Below, one piece after another: positions 1-8,322 of a DNA stretch of 64,000 nucleotides. The translations under genes were made by a program, and so were the position numbers. Positions within the stretch are counted from its first letter, which is position 1, and each line of letters begins with the position of its first letter. This DNA is from Terriglobus aquaticus (GTDB taxonomy: Bacteria; Acidobacteriota; Terriglobia; Terriglobales; Acidobacteriaceae), in assembly GCF_025685415.1 (NCBI RefSeq), contig NZ_JAGSYB010000001.1, positions 2,418,001 to 2,482,000 on the forward strand, given 5' to 3'. Below the pieces are notes generated by a model. It was not told the origin of the DNA, did no database searches, and saw nothing but the letters and a program-made list of their open reading frames with translations.

Positions 1-2349
1 GCTGCTGGTGTAGTTTGCCGCGGACCGTGCATTGCCGCTCAAGCGAAACGCGGGCCCCTGCTGAAAGAAGATGGGCAGCGTCGGCTTGGAGCCGAGGGCG
101 AGCGGGCTCGACGTATCCAGCGACACCTCAAGGATCGAGCCGGGGATGTAGAAGTCCTTTGCTGCGACGCTTTCCAATGCATTCGACACGGGCGAGTCCT
201 TCGCCGTGTAGACCTGCGACGCACGATTCAGAGCCACAATCGTGCCGCCGCCTTCGGCAAAGGCGCGAAGACTGGCGAGACCGGATTCACCTAAGCCCCC
301 GCGAAACTCCGGCGGCGGCTGCGGTGCGTCGCCATCTTCCCTGCCCAGTCGTCCGCTGGTGATGGCGGACGGTGAATTGTCAGGCAGAATGACCACATCG
401 AAGCGGCGGTTCAGATCGCCTTTCCGAATGTCCGCATCGACCACCGAAGTGTAGGGAATCCCGTTTTGGTCGAAGATCCACCGCGTCCATCCCTCGTCGA
501 TAGCTGCGGTCCAGCTCTGATAAAGCGCGATGCGTGGCAAGCTCACCTGCAGAGCCGCGCCCTGCGGTGCAGCCTGTGCCGGCAAGATGGTGATAGGCAA
601 GTGCTTGGCCGCATCTTCCAGCGCCGACTCAAGCCCGTTCTGCTGCGGCACATACAACGAGTCCGGCTCCTGCCCCGGCCCGGGGACGCGGTACACGCGC
701 AGGCCGCGCTTCAGCAGGGCAAACAGCGCATACAGGCTGCTGTTCGAATCGTCGCGGATCAGGTACCCCGGCGCGGAACGCTGCGCCGTAAAACTGCCGG
801 TGGGCGGCTCGGCGTGGGAGACGTTCTCAGTCTCCACCTGGAACGCCTTCTTGACCGGAACAGCCTTCACGCCAAAGAGCAACGGCAGCGTCTGCGCCGT
901 CACATCGTAGGGCCGTTGCAGTGGCCCACCTGGGTACTCCGGGATGTTCGGATAATCCTGTATCTCAAGCAGGGACTTGGCAAACGCGCCATAGGGCTGC
1001 GCCAGCTTCACGATGTAACTGCCCGCCGCGTACTGCTTTCCATCCGCAGAGAAAGAAGCCCTGGCCTGCTGCACTTCGTTTGCGCCGGTGATCAGAATAT
1101 TTACAAGGCGCGCCGCCGCAGCGGATTCGGTCTGCTCGGCGGGAATGACGTAAGCAAAGGGAGCGTCTTTCGGATGCAGCGCGTGCTGGCCGAGTGTGTA
1201 GTAGTCGCTCAGGTAGTGTTCCCGATTAATCGCGGCATTCCGAGCGATTGAGAAAAACGCGTCCTGCTGGTAAGCAACGATGTCGCCCAGCGTCCAGCGG
1301 CCACCCTTCCATGGATCGGGAAAGTTCCAGGTAGCAAGCTTCGCGTCGAAGCCGATTCCTTTGCCCAGCCGGCTGAACGGGATGTTGATGGGTGAGGCAA
1401 TGTTCACGCTGGCCGACTCCGTCAGCACCCGCAAACCGTTGTGCAACGCGATGTAGTCGCGCAGCGGAGACCAGAAGTCGTACACACCATGGATCAGCAC
1501 ACCCTGCTTGCCCGTGCGCGCGATGTCGAACGCGGTCTGTGTGCCGAGCGCATTCATGGACTGCACGAGCAGCGGATCGACGTTGGGATCGATCGGGTCA
1601 ACCCACGGCGGCAGATAGATGCGCGGTCCATTGGACTGCATCTGGTGAATGTCGTACAGGATCTGCGGGTGCCAGGGATTGATGACTTTCTGCACCGCGA
1701 GTCTGGTTTCGATCTGCGTGAACGAACTCCAGTCGCGGTTATCATCGTGGCCGACATAGTGGTGGTAGAGCACCACCGGGTTCGACCCCTCGTACGGCGT
1801 GCCGAGATACTTCTTGTACCAGTCCACAACCAACTGCTCGCCATCGGGATTCAGCGAAGGAACGAGCACGATGATCACGTTTTGCAGGATGGCGCGGACC
1901 TCCGGGCTGTCTTCTGAAGCGAGGCGGTAGGCGAACTCAGCCGAGCTTTGCGCGCTTGCGATCTCCGTGGAATGGATGTTGCAGGTCACCACCAACACCG
2001 TCTTGCCGCGTGCCACAAGTTCCTTCGCTTGCTCTGGTGTGGTCACCCGCGGATCCGCAAGCGCCGCCTGCAGGCGCTTATAGTCGTCCAGATGCGCGAG
2101 TGTGTCGGGAGCAGAGATCGTCACCGCGACGAATGGCCTGCCTTCCGTCGTCTTCCCCACCTCTTCGTACAACACGCGTTTGGATTGCGTACTGAGCGTC
2201 TTGAAGTAGCTGGTCAGCTGCACCCAGTCCGCCAGCTTGCGATCGGTACCGGGTTTGAAGCCAAAGGCCTGTTCGGGCGACGTGATGGCGGTCTGCGCGA
2301 GCGCGTTGACGCCCAGCAAGGCAGCAAAAAGAAAGGCAAGTGTCTTCAT
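1..2349 (-). CDS. Secreted M14 zinc metallocarboxypeptidase, 3' end missing
   Basis: Reading frame open from an ATG at 2349 to the left edge (783 codons, no stop), so the C terminus lies outside the window. Residues 1-19 form a signal peptide ending ALAQ. The M14 metal-binding set is visible: HSTE (H126, E129) and DIHQ (H235), with a likely catalytic base E311 in LTES. It should therefore be an exported zinc exopeptidase acting on peptides or modified cell-wall peptides; the substrate cannot be read from sequence. The start is supported by AGGAA a few bases upstream. The long C-terminal part beyond residue ~400 is poorly recognisable; such secreted M14 proteins in Acidobacteriota are commonly much larger than pancreatic carboxypeptidases. 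It is transcribed away from the tRNA, with a gene-free 356 bp between them. Confidence 0.9.
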   Translation of the reverse strand, partial: MKTLAFLFAALLGVNALAQTAITSPEQAFGFKPGTDRKLADWVQLTSYFKTLSTQSKRVLYEEVGKTTEGRPFVAVTISAPDTLAHLDDYKRLQAALADPRVTTPEQAKELVARGKTVLVVTCNIHSTEIASAQSSAEFAYRLASEDSPEVRAILQNVIIVLVPSLNPDGEQLVVDWYKKYLGTPYEGSNPVVLYHHYVGHDDNRDWSSFTQIETRLAVQKVINPWHPQILYDIHQMQSNGPRIYLPPWVDPIDPNVDPLLVQSMNALGTQTAFDIARTGKQGVLIHGVYDFWSPLRDYIALHNGLRVLTESASVNIASPINIPFSRLGKGIGFDAKLATWNFPDPWKGGRWTLGDIVAYQQDAFFSIARNAAINREHYLSDYYTLGQHALHPKDAPFAYVIPAEQTESAAAARLVNILITGANEVQQARASFSADGKQYAAGSYIVKLAQPYGAFAKSLLEIQDYPNIPEYPGGPLQRPYDVTAQTLPLLFGVKAVPVKKAFQVETENVSHAEPPTGSFTAQRSAPGYLIRDDSNSSLYALFALLKRGLRVYRVPGPGQEPDSLYVPQQNGLESALEDAAKHLPITILPAQAAPQGAALQVSLPRIALYQSWTAAIDEGWTRWIFDQNGIPYTSVVDADIRKGDLNRRFDVVILPDNSPSAITSGRLGREDGDAPQPPPEFRGGLGESGLASLRAFAEGGGTIVALNRASQVYTAKDSPVSNALESVAAKDFYIPGSILEVSLDTSSPLALGSKPTLPIFFQQGPAFRLSGNARSAANYTSS

Positions 2350-2705
2350 GTGTTCCTGTGCGGATCGCTACGCGCATACGGCGTACCGCGTGGATTCGAA
2401 ATGCTTTTGTCTGGTGAAACGAGCCAGGGGACGGTTGGCTGCTATCGACAGGCGCAGGTGTGGCAACAACAAAGCATCAGCTTCGGCAGGGGTGCCGGAA
2501 ATGCAAAGGTGCTCATCACAGTTCGCTTAGTGTACACACTTCTAGCCGTTGTGCCGCGTGCGCAGTTCGCTTGAGGTCACCGTCATGCCTCAGCAAGGCA
2601 GGCCAATCCCTCGTTCAAGACGCGCTTGCTCACTGCCAAGAAGGGCTGTTCTGCACATGCATTGTCTTCAGGGTTTATCCACCCTCGACGCCAAAAGTTC
2701 AGAGT
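2350..2705. other. Gene-free region between M14 peptidase and tRNA
   Basis: A 356-base stretch upstream of the M14 gene and downstream of the minus-strand tRNA. Short open frames here have no start with a ribosome site and no recognisable product. It presumably holds the promoter of the M14 gene; I see no clear -35/-10 pair and no strong terminator. Confidence 0.5.
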
Positions 2706-2782
<77 letters not shown>

Positions 2783-2879
2783 GCCCTGAGATTGTACCGG
2801 CGCCCAAATCCCGCACAACCTACGTTCCCTGACCCAAACCGCCCAATGATCTCGTCACCTGAACACACCAGCAGGTAAC

Positions 2880-3036
2880 ACTCGCATTTAGTTACCGATT
2901 ACGTATGTATAGAGTCATGAGGTAATCCCACCATCAGGGGATGTGCCGGCTCAAAATCTCATTCAATATAGTCACAGTTCGTAACACAGACCTGGGAGAA
3001 GAGGGACTTCGGCATCCGAAGTCCCCATTTTTTTTT
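2880..3036 (+). ncRNA. Candidate small RNA ending at an orphan terminator
   Basis: No plus-strand gene lies upstream of the strong plus-strand terminator at 3003-3036, and the previous plus-strand material is only tRNA antisense. An AT-richer stretch around 2890-2970 could hold a promoter and a short transcript. The 5' end is a guess; only the terminator is clear. No known RNA family is recognised. Confidence 0.3.
3003..3036 (+). terminator. Strong intrinsic terminator without an upstream gene
   Basis: A perfect 10-bp stem GGGACTTCGG / CCGAAGTCCC with a CAT loop (3003-3025) is followed after CA by nine T residues (3028-3036) on the plus strand. This is textbook Rho-independent geometry. The hairpin also lies 65 bp past the stop of the minus-strand gene ending at 3101, but the T tract is on the plus side only. 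Confidence 0.85.
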
Positions 3037-3100
3037 GCGCGAGACACCCGCCCCGCCTCCCTCTTTCGTAACCCAGCCGCAACTCGCGCGAACAGACCGC

Positions 3101-3370
3101 TCACTCCTGTGGAGTCGTTCCCGGCGTTGTCCCGGTATCCCCTGGCGCGGACGGGTTCAGGTGCCCCCGCGCATTCTCCGGCGTCACCGACCGGATCCCG
3201 GTCCCGCCCATCCCGGCCGTGCTCGGGTTCTCACCCCGGTAACCAGACGGCTCTTCGGCCACATGGCCCGGCGCTGCCGGATCCGCAGTCTGCCCCGTCT
3301 TCGCCCGGTTCGCCTCCTGCGGCGCTTCATCCCGCGTGGAAATCTGCTCGTTCTTTGGGCTGTCGCTCAT
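3101..3370 (-). CDS. Small hydrophilic, probably disordered protein
   Basis: An 89-residue frame starts at an ATG at 3370 with a very good ribosome site (AGGAGGGG, 3-4 bases upstream). The product is rich in Pro, Gly, Thr, Glu and Ala, has no Cys, no membrane segment and no signal peptide, and ends TTPQE. No domain is recognised. It is divergent from the gmhB-like gene (78 bp between starts). The ribosome site and compact position support it being real; function unknown. Confidence 0.6.
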   Translation of the reverse strand: MSDSPKNEQISTRDEAPQEANRAKTGQTADPAAPGHVAEEPSGYRGENPSTAGMGGTGIRSVTPENARGHLNPSAPGDTGTTPGTTPQE

Positions 3371-3448
3371 CGCCCCTCCTGCTCCTGGGCGGTCGTTCGC
3401 CCATTTCGTTCCGATGCAGCGCGCGCCCGCCGCGGCTACCATACGGGT

Positions 3449-4078
3449 ATGGCTTCCACCTCGCGGCCCGCGCTCTTTCTCGACCGCGACGGCGTCATCA
3501 ACGAAGAAATCGGCTATCTGCATCGCTTCGAAGACGTCCGCTTCGTCCCGGGCGCCGCGGACCTCATCCGCACCGCCAATACGCTGGGCCTGCCCGTCAT
3601 CGTCATCACCAACCAGGCCGGCATCGGCCGCGGCTTCTACACCGAGGCGCAGTTCCACTCTCTGATGCAATCCATGCGCGACGCCCTTGCCCAGCACCAC
3701 GCGCACCTCACCGCCGTCTACTTCTCCCCATTCCACCCCGAGCACGGTCTCGGCGACTACCGACGCGACACGGAATGCCGTAAACCCCGCCCTGGCATGC
3801 TCTTGCAAGCCGCTCGCGAACACGGCCTCGACCTGTCCGCCTCCGCCCTCGTCGGTGATCGCTGTTCCGACATCGAAGCCGGTGCCGCCGCCGGTGTCCC
3901 GCACCGCTTCCTCATCCACGGCACCGAGCCCGAGCCCTGCACCTGCGCCTCCTACACGCCGGTCCAGGACCTCCAAACCGTCACCGGCTGGCTCCTCGAC
4001 CATTACGGAACAAAGAACCCGCAAACCGATCCCGCCGAAGCGACCGAGGCAGCAAACGCCCATGCAATCGCTTCGTGA
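3449..4078 (+). CDS. gmhB: HAD-family heptose bisphosphate phosphatase-like (GmhB/HisB-N type)
   Basis: 209 residues, starting at the ATG at 3449 just before the HAD motif I FLDRDGVIN (nucleophile D12, acid D14). Motif II is VITNQAG, the CRKPRPGM block follows, and motif III is VGDRCSDIEAG. This is the GmhB architecture: removal of the 7-phosphate from D-glycero-D-manno-heptose 1,7-bisphosphate in lipopolysaccharide core heptose synthesis. The usual zinc loop (C-P-H-H-P ... C-D-C) is reduced to SPFHP ... TEC, so only one of four zinc ligands remains. The C-terminal ~20 residues overlap the next gene by 17 bp. Related sugar-bisphosphate or histidinol-phosphate activity is possible. Confidence 0.85.
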   Translation: MASTSRPALFLDRDGVINEEIGYLHRFEDVRFVPGAADLIRTANTLGLPVIVITNQAGIGRGFYTEAQFHSLMQSMRDALAQHHAHLTAVYFSPFHPEHGLGDYRRDTECRKPRPGMLLQAAREHGLDLSASALVGDRCSDIEAGAAAGVPHRFLIHGTEPEPCTCASYTPVQDLQTVTGWLLDHYGTKNPQTDPAEATEAANAHAIAS

Positions 4079-4379
4079 CATCCTGCGCTCCAGCCTGAGC
4101 ACCTCGCTGAACGCCCTCACCCCGCTCGACCGCCTGGCCGCCGCCTGGCCCGTCGCAGCCGGTCACGCCATCGCCGAGCGCTCCACAATCGTGCGCCTCA
4201 GCGGCACGCAGGCCGGCGTAGAGGTGCGCGACGCGGCATGGCTTCCCGAACTGCGCTCCAACACTCCACGCCTCGTCGCCGACCTTGCCCGCATTAGCGG
4301 CGTCCCGCTGACCGATATACTTTTCTTCGCGGAAACCCCGGGCGCAACCCCCGCGGACCTCCGCCGAAAGACCCCATGA
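4062..4379 (+). CDS. DUF721 (DciA-like) protein
   Basis: 105 residues beginning MQSLRDIL. The pattern LDRLAAAWPVAAGHAIAERS followed by a hydrophobic VEVRDAAWLPELR strand matches the DUF721 fold, whose best-known member DciA is the ancestral loader of the DnaB replicative helicase; shorter DUF721 proteins have no firm role. It overlaps the 3' end of the gmhB-like gene by 17 bp, and its stop overlaps the gatC start (ATGA), so the set is translationally coupled. Assignment to DUF721 is by pattern, not a search. Confidence 0.75.
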   Translation: MQSLRDILRSSLSTSLNALTPLDRLAAAWPVAAGHAIAERSTIVRLSGTQAGVEVRDAAWLPELRSNTPRLVADLARISGVPLTDILFFAETPGATPADLRRKTP

Positions 4380-4729
4380 CCGACATCCCGACCTCAACAC
4401 CTTCTGCACCGGCCGCCTCCGTCTCGCTCGAAGAGGTCCGCCACGTCGCCGCGCTCGCCAATCTGGAACTCACCCCGGACGAAGAGCCACGCATGCAGCA
4501 CGACCTGAACGCCATCCTCGCCCACGTCGCGCGACTGCAGCAGCTTGACACCACCGGCGTCGAAGCCATGGCCCAGGTCGGTCAGCTTCTCCAGATTCCC
4601 GCCGCACCCGCCGGAGCCGACCTCCGCCCCGACGCCGTGCGCCCGTCCGTCGACCGTTCCGAGGTCATGCGCGAAGCTCCCGAAACCGACGGCCGCTTCT
4701 TCAAAGTCCCCAAAGTCATCGAGCGCTAA
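4376..4729 (+). CDS. gatC: Asp/Glu-tRNA amidotransferase subunit C
   Basis: 117 residues. After an ~15-residue Thr/Pro/Ala leader comes the GatC fold: VSLEEVRHVAALANLELT, a helical DLNAILAHVARLQQLDT, and the C-terminal DxxRPSVDRSEVMREAPETDGRFFKVPKV typical of the family. GatC wraps around GatA in the GatCAB complex that converts misacylated Glu-tRNA(Gln)/Asp-tRNA(Asn) to the Gln/Asn forms. It starts inside the stop of the DUF721 gene and lies just upstream of gatA; gatB is not in the window. Confidence 0.93.
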   Translation: MTDIPTSTPSAPAASVSLEEVRHVAALANLELTPDEEPRMQHDLNAILAHVARLQQLDTTGVEAMAQVGQLLQIPAAPAGADLRPDAVRPSVDRSEVMREAPETDGRFFKVPKVIER

Positions 4730-4736
4730 CCAAAGC

Positions 4737-4772
4737 TGTTCCCTGTTCCCTGTTCCCTGTTCCTGTTCCCTG
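4737..4772 (+). repeat. TTCCCTG heptamer tandem repeat between gatC and gatA
   Basis: Between the gatC stop and gatA start the unit TGTTCCC is repeated about five times, with one shortened unit (TGTTCCTG). Such arrays can change copy number by replication slippage. It occupies the spacer just before the gatA ribosome site (GAAGAAAG), so its length sets the gatC-gatA distance. Confidence 0.8.
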
Positions 4773-4784
4773 AAGAAAGCTCCC

Positions 4785-6257
4785 ATGTCCAACAGCACCG
4801 GCACCACGCACAACACCAGCAGCATCGCCGCCATCCGCTCCGCCATCGCAGAAGGCAGCGTCACCGCCACCGCGCTCGCGACGGAGCAGCTCGCCCGCGT
4901 CCGCTCCCACGACCAGGTGCCCGGGGCCGAGATCAACAGCTTCCTTTCGCTCGCCGACGAACGCGCCCTTGCCCAGGCGTCCCGCATCGACGACCTCGCG
5001 AAAAAAGGCGATCCGCTGCCGCCGCTCGCCGGCGTCCCCATCGGCGTCAAGGATCTGCTGACCATGCACGGTGCGCCCGCTACCGCAGGCTCCGCGATCC
5101 TCAAGGACTATCACCCGCCCTACGACGCAACCTCCGTCGCCCGCCTCGACGCCGCCGGCGCCACCCTGCTCGGCAAGCTGAACTGCGACCAGTTCGGCAT
5201 GGGCTCCTCCAACGAAAACTCCGCCTTCGGCCCCGTCCGCAACCCGCGCGCGCTTGACCGCGTTCCCGGTGGCTCGTCCGGCGGTTCTGCCGCAGCAGTT
5301 GCCGCCGGCTTCTGCACCGCCTCGCTCGGAACTGACACGGGCGGCTCCATCCGCCAGCCCGCCGCCTTTTGCGGCGTCGTCGGCCTCCTGCCCACCTACG
5401 GTCGCGTCTCGCGCTACGGCCTCATCGCGTTCGCCAGCTCGCTTGACCGCGTCGGCCCCTTCGCCAACTCCGTCTCCGACGCCGCCGAGCTCCTCCAGGT
5501 CATGGCCGGCCCTGACCCCATGGACGCCACCAGCAGCCATGTCCCGGTCGACAACTACGTTGCCGCTGCCAAAGCGCCGGCGACCGGCATGCGCATCGGC
5601 GTACCCGCGGAGTACTTCGCCGAAGGCCTCGACCCCGACATCCGTTCCGCCGTCGAGAAGACCCTCGACCAGCTCCGCGCCGCCGGCAACACGGTGCAGC
5701 CCATCCACCTGCCGCACACGGAATACGCCGTGCCCACCTATTACGTCCTTTGCACCGCCGAGGCCAGCAGCAATCTCTCCCGCTTCGACGGCGTCCGCTA
5801 CGGCCACCGCGCCCCGAACGCCAAGACCCTGTCCCAACTCTTCCGTGAAAGCCGCGAAGAGGGCTTCGGCGCCGAGGTCAAGCGCCGCATCCTGCTCGGG
5901 ACGTACTCGCTCTCGGCCGGCTACTACGACGCCTTCTATCGCAAGGCCCAGCAGGTCCGCACCCTCATCGCGCGCGACTTCCTCGCCGCCTTCGCCGAGG
6001 TCGACGCCATCGTCACACCCAGCACACCCGCTCCCGCCTGGAAGCTCGGCGAGCGCGTGGACGACCCTATCAGCATGTACCTTGCCGATATCTACACCGT
6101 TGGCCCGTCGCTCGCCGGCATCTGCGGCATCTCCGTGCCATGCGGCGTCACGCCCGCAGGGTTGCCCATCGGCGTCCAGGTACTTTCCGGCCACTTTCAG
6201 GAAACGAAGTTACTGCAGGTCGCTGCCGCCATCGAAGCGGCACAGTCTGCGAACTAA
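4785..6257 (+). CDS. gatA: Glu-tRNA(Gln) amidotransferase subunit A
   Basis: 490 residues, the normal GatA size. The amidase-signature triad is clear: K89 in GVPIGVKDLL, cis-Ser S164 in GGSSGGS, and nucleophile S188 in GTDTGGSIRQPA. GatA releases ammonia from glutamine and feeds it to GatB, which is not seen here. The start at 4785 (MSNSTGTTHN) follows GAAGAAAG; an upstream extension in the same frame would run back through the heptamer repeat and gatC and is rejected. Fourth gene of the 3449-6257 operon. Confidence 0.95.
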   Translation: MSNSTGTTHNTSSIAAIRSAIAEGSVTATALATEQLARVRSHDQVPGAEINSFLSLADERALAQASRIDDLAKKGDPLPPLAGVPIGVKDLLTMHGAPATAGSAILKDYHPPYDATSVARLDAAGATLLGKLNCDQFGMGSSNENSAFGPVRNPRALDRVPGGSSGGSAAAVAAGFCTASLGTDTGGSIRQPAAFCGVVGLLPTYGRVSRYGLIAFASSLDRVGPFANSVSDAAELLQVMAGPDPMDATSSHVPVDNYVAAAKAPATGMRIGVPAEYFAEGLDPDIRSAVEKTLDQLRAAGNTVQPIHLPHTEYAVPTYYVLCTAEASSNLSRFDGVRYGHRAPNAKTLSQLFRESREEGFGAEVKRRILLGTYSLSAGYYDAFYRKAQQVRTLIARDFLAAFAEVDAIVTPSTPAPAWKLGERVDDPISMYLADIYTVGPSLAGICGISVPCGVTPAGLPIGVQVLSGHFQETKLLQVAAAIEAAQSAN

Positions 6258-6286
6258 CGGGAATTCCTCGCGCAACATCTGCAAAA

Positions 6287-6332
6287 CCTCCGTGTTCTTA
6301 CTAACCGAAAGCAGTTCGGAGTAACACGGAGG
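6287..6332 (+). promoter_or_regulatory. Hairpin sequestering the ribosome site of the next gene
   Basis: CCTCCGTGTT (6287-6296) is perfectly complementary to AACACGGAGG (6323-6332), which contains the Shine-Dalgarno of the gene at 6341. An inner stem CCGAA/TTCGG (6305-6309/6315-6319) lies in the loop. The fold would hide GGAGG and could act as a leader switch or thermosensor. No U tract follows, so it is not a simple gatA terminator. The regulatory role is an inference. Confidence 0.45.
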
Positions 6333-6340
6333 ATAGCAAC

Positions 6341-6619
6341 ATGAAGATCACCAGAACGATTACAAAATGGATGACAGGCGCAGCTCTGGCCGGCGCGCTG
6401 CTGTTTGCCGCACCGAAAAAGGCTGAAGCGCAGGTCTCGTTCGGGATCTCGGTTGGCCGCCCTGTTTACGGTTATGGCTACGGATACCGTCCCTACTATC
6501 CCGCGCCCTACGCGTACGGTTATCCAGCACCGGTGTACGGCTACTACGGCCGGCCTTACTACCGCCCGTACTATCACGCCTACTATGGCCGTCCGTATGG
6601 CTACGGCTGGCGTCGCTAA
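6341..6619 (+). CDS. Secreted Tyr/Gly/Pro-rich small protein
   Basis: 92 residues. Residues 1-30 are a signal peptide (MKIT..., hydrophobic AALAGALLFAA, cleavage near AEAQ). The mature part is built of YGYGYRPYY / YAYGYPAP / YYGRPYYRP repeats ending GWRR, with almost no other side chains. Such sequences are usually surface or envelope proteins of low complexity; no enzyme function is expected. A strong ribosome site GGAGG precedes the ATG and is locked in a hairpin. A symmetric terminator follows. Confidence 0.75.
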   Translation: MKITRTITKWMTGAALAGALLFAAPKKAEAQVSFGISVGRPVYGYGYGYRPYYPAPYAYGYPAPVYGYYGRPYYRPYYHAYYGRPYGYGWRR

Positions 6620-6654
6620 GTAGCTGACTTACTCAGCAACCTTCTGCAACTTAC

Positions 6655-6682
6655 AAGGCCGGTGCTCTCCAGCACCGGCCTT
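6655..6682. terminator. Bidirectional terminator hairpin
   Basis: A perfect 12-bp stem AAGGCCGGTGCT / AGCACCGGCCTT with a CTCC loop lies between the convergent genes ending at 6619 (plus) and 6704 (minus). Only weak T-rich flanks follow on either side. Confidence 0.7.
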
Positions 6683-6703
6683 ACTTCTTCCTTTGCCAGA
6701 CAC

Positions 6704-7408
6704 TCAGTTCCCGTCCTCATCGTCCCCATCCTCCACCAGGACCGTCGAAGACCCCACCACATCCAGGCTCAATGTGTCTCCGCCCTTGGGCGAGAACGTC
6801 ACCCGCATCGGCTCGCGCTGCCACTTCGCCGGCGCACATACCGGCCGCACTCGCTCCACCTGCGGCCACCGTCCGACCACACGGTCCACCGCCGGCCGCC
6901 GCGACCCGATCTGCCACACGACCACGCTCAGCCCGCCGCCCTTCGCCGCCGTGTGCACACCGCAGTACGCTGCAAAGTCGCGGTACCAGACCACGTCGCT
7001 GACCCCGGCGTCGAAATCCGGCAGGTGCAGCGCGCTCACCCGCCCAGTCACCCGATCCACGAGCATCCACGGCCCGGGCTGCCAGACCCATCGCATCCCG
7101 TGTTCGTCGGGCAGGGTGTCGTTCACGTGCATCACCCGCTGCACTGCAAACGTCCGCTCCGTGATCTCGTGGATCTCGCCGGTCGTCCAGTCCTTCTGCC
7201 GCGTATCCACAAACAGCGGCCGCACCCGCAGCGTTCCCGCCTCGTCGCTCTTCTCTTCCTTCGAAACGTCCGCCGCCACAAACGGCACGCGCTTCATTGG
7301 GCCCAGCGTCACGCTGTGCGTCCGCGGAGGCTTGGCCGGCTTTGCCTCAGGCTTTCCCTGTCCACCCGCAAGCATCGGCAAAAGCAGACAAAACGCACCC
7401 AGTCGCAT
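6704..7408 (-). CDS. Secreted protein of unknown function
   Basis: 234 residues with an N-terminal hydrophobic segment (MRLGAFCLLLPMLAGG), probably a signal peptide, then a polar domain rich in beta-type sequence and Trp/Val (for example TERTFAVQRVMHVND, VDRVVGRWPQVERVRPV) and an acidic tail EDGDDEDGN. I do not recognise the family. It stands alone between a terminator on its 3' side and the bactofilin gene, which is divergent. Confidence 0.65.
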   Translation of the reverse strand: MRLGAFCLLLPMLAGGQGKPEAKPAKPPRTHSVTLGPMKRVPFVAADVSKEEKSDEAGTLRVRPLFVDTRQKDWTTGEIHEITERTFAVQRVMHVNDTLPDEHGMRWVWQPGPWMLVDRVTGRVSALHLPDFDAGVSDVVWYRDFAAYCGVHTAAKGGGLSVVVWQIGSRRPAVDRVVGRWPQVERVRPVCAPAKWQREPMRVTFSPKGGDTLSLDVVGSSTVLVEDGDDEDGN

Positions 7409-7672
7409 ACGCCTCGCAGCCTAAAAGAACCGCGCCGAAACCGCAACAAACCTGACAAACCGCTGCAAACGGCTGACTCTCTGACTTGCTGACCCGCTCA
7501 CTCACTGCACCGGGAAGACTTTTCCGCACCTGGCAATCTTTGCCGCCTATGCATTTCCATAGGGGCGCGTAAGATGCTGTACAGAGCCACGGTACGCCCG
7601 CGTGTTTTCGCCCGCCCACCTTGCTCTCAACTCCCAGCTCCGACCCCGATCCTGAAAGGAAGTCCCGACCGC

Positions 7673-8206
7673 ATGTGGAAACCGAACACTCCCGGAACCG
7701 GCAACGCTAACCCGAATACACCCGAACCGATCCGTCCGAGTGCGCCCACCCCCGGACCTGCCAGCTTCGAGCAGCCCAGCACCCGCACCGCCTCGCCCCA
7801 GGCGCCAGCCGCCACCGGCGAGCAGGCCACCATCGGCAAGAGCCTCATGATCAAGGGCGAAGTCACCGGCTCGGAATCCCTCTACATCGACGGCCGCATC
7901 GAGGGCACCATCAACCTGCCCGGCAACCGCGTCACCGTGGGCCGCAACGGCCAGGTCGCCGCCAATATCTCCGCCCGCGAAGTCGTCGTCCTCGGCAAGG
8001 TTCGCGGCAACTGCCAGGCCTCTGATCGGATCGACATCCGCTCGGAAGGCTCACTCACCGGCGACGTCATCGCCGCCCGCATCTCCATCGAAGACGGCGC
8101 CTTCTTCAAGGGCGGCATCGACATCCGCAAGCCCGGCAGCAACGACGCTGGCAAGCCGGCCGGTCAGCAGAGCCTCGAGCCCGTCGCGGTCGAATCCGCC
8201 TCGTAA
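7673..8206 (+). CDS. Bactofilin (DUF583) cytoskeletal protein
   Basis: 177 residues. A Pro/Thr-rich disordered N terminus (about 50 residues) is followed by the bactofilin core: GEQATIGKSLMIKGEVTGSESLYIDGRIEG..., with periodic hydrophobic turns (ISAREVVVLGKVRGN, IDIRSEGSLTGDVIAARISIEDGAFFKGGIDI) that form the right-handed beta-helix. Bactofilins polymerise without nucleotides and scaffold cell-shape or envelope proteins. The start at the ATG at 7673 follows AAGGAAG; an upstream in-frame extension to 7574 has no ribosome site. A terminator follows directly. Confidence 0.92.
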   Translation: MWKPNTPGTGNANPNTPEPIRPSAPTPGPASFEQPSTRTASPQAPAATGEQATIGKSLMIKGEVTGSESLYIDGRIEGTINLPGNRVTVGRNGQVAANISAREVVVLGKVRGNCQASDRIDIRSEGSLTGDVIAARISIEDGAFFKGGIDIRKPGSNDAGKPAGQQSLEPVAVESAS

Positions 8207-8228
8207 GCTCGTCACCACGCAAACAGGA

Positions 8229-8254
8229 AAGCCCCGGCCACCTAGCCGGGGCTT
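8229..8254 (+). terminator. Terminator after bactofilin gene
   Basis: A 10-bp stem AAGCCCCGGC / GCCGGGGCTT with a CACCTA loop is followed by CTTGGTT, 22 bp past the bactofilin stop. Confidence 0.75.
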
Positions 8255-8322
8255 CTTGGTTCCCGAACCCACTTTTTGCGCTCTCAACCAACAGCCGCGA
8301 GCTTAATCGGAAGTCCAAACCA

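Noticed and set aside
4716-6194. 492-codon frame antisense to gatA
   Set aside because: Gly/Ala/Val-rich translation with no family pattern; gatA on the other strand is certain.
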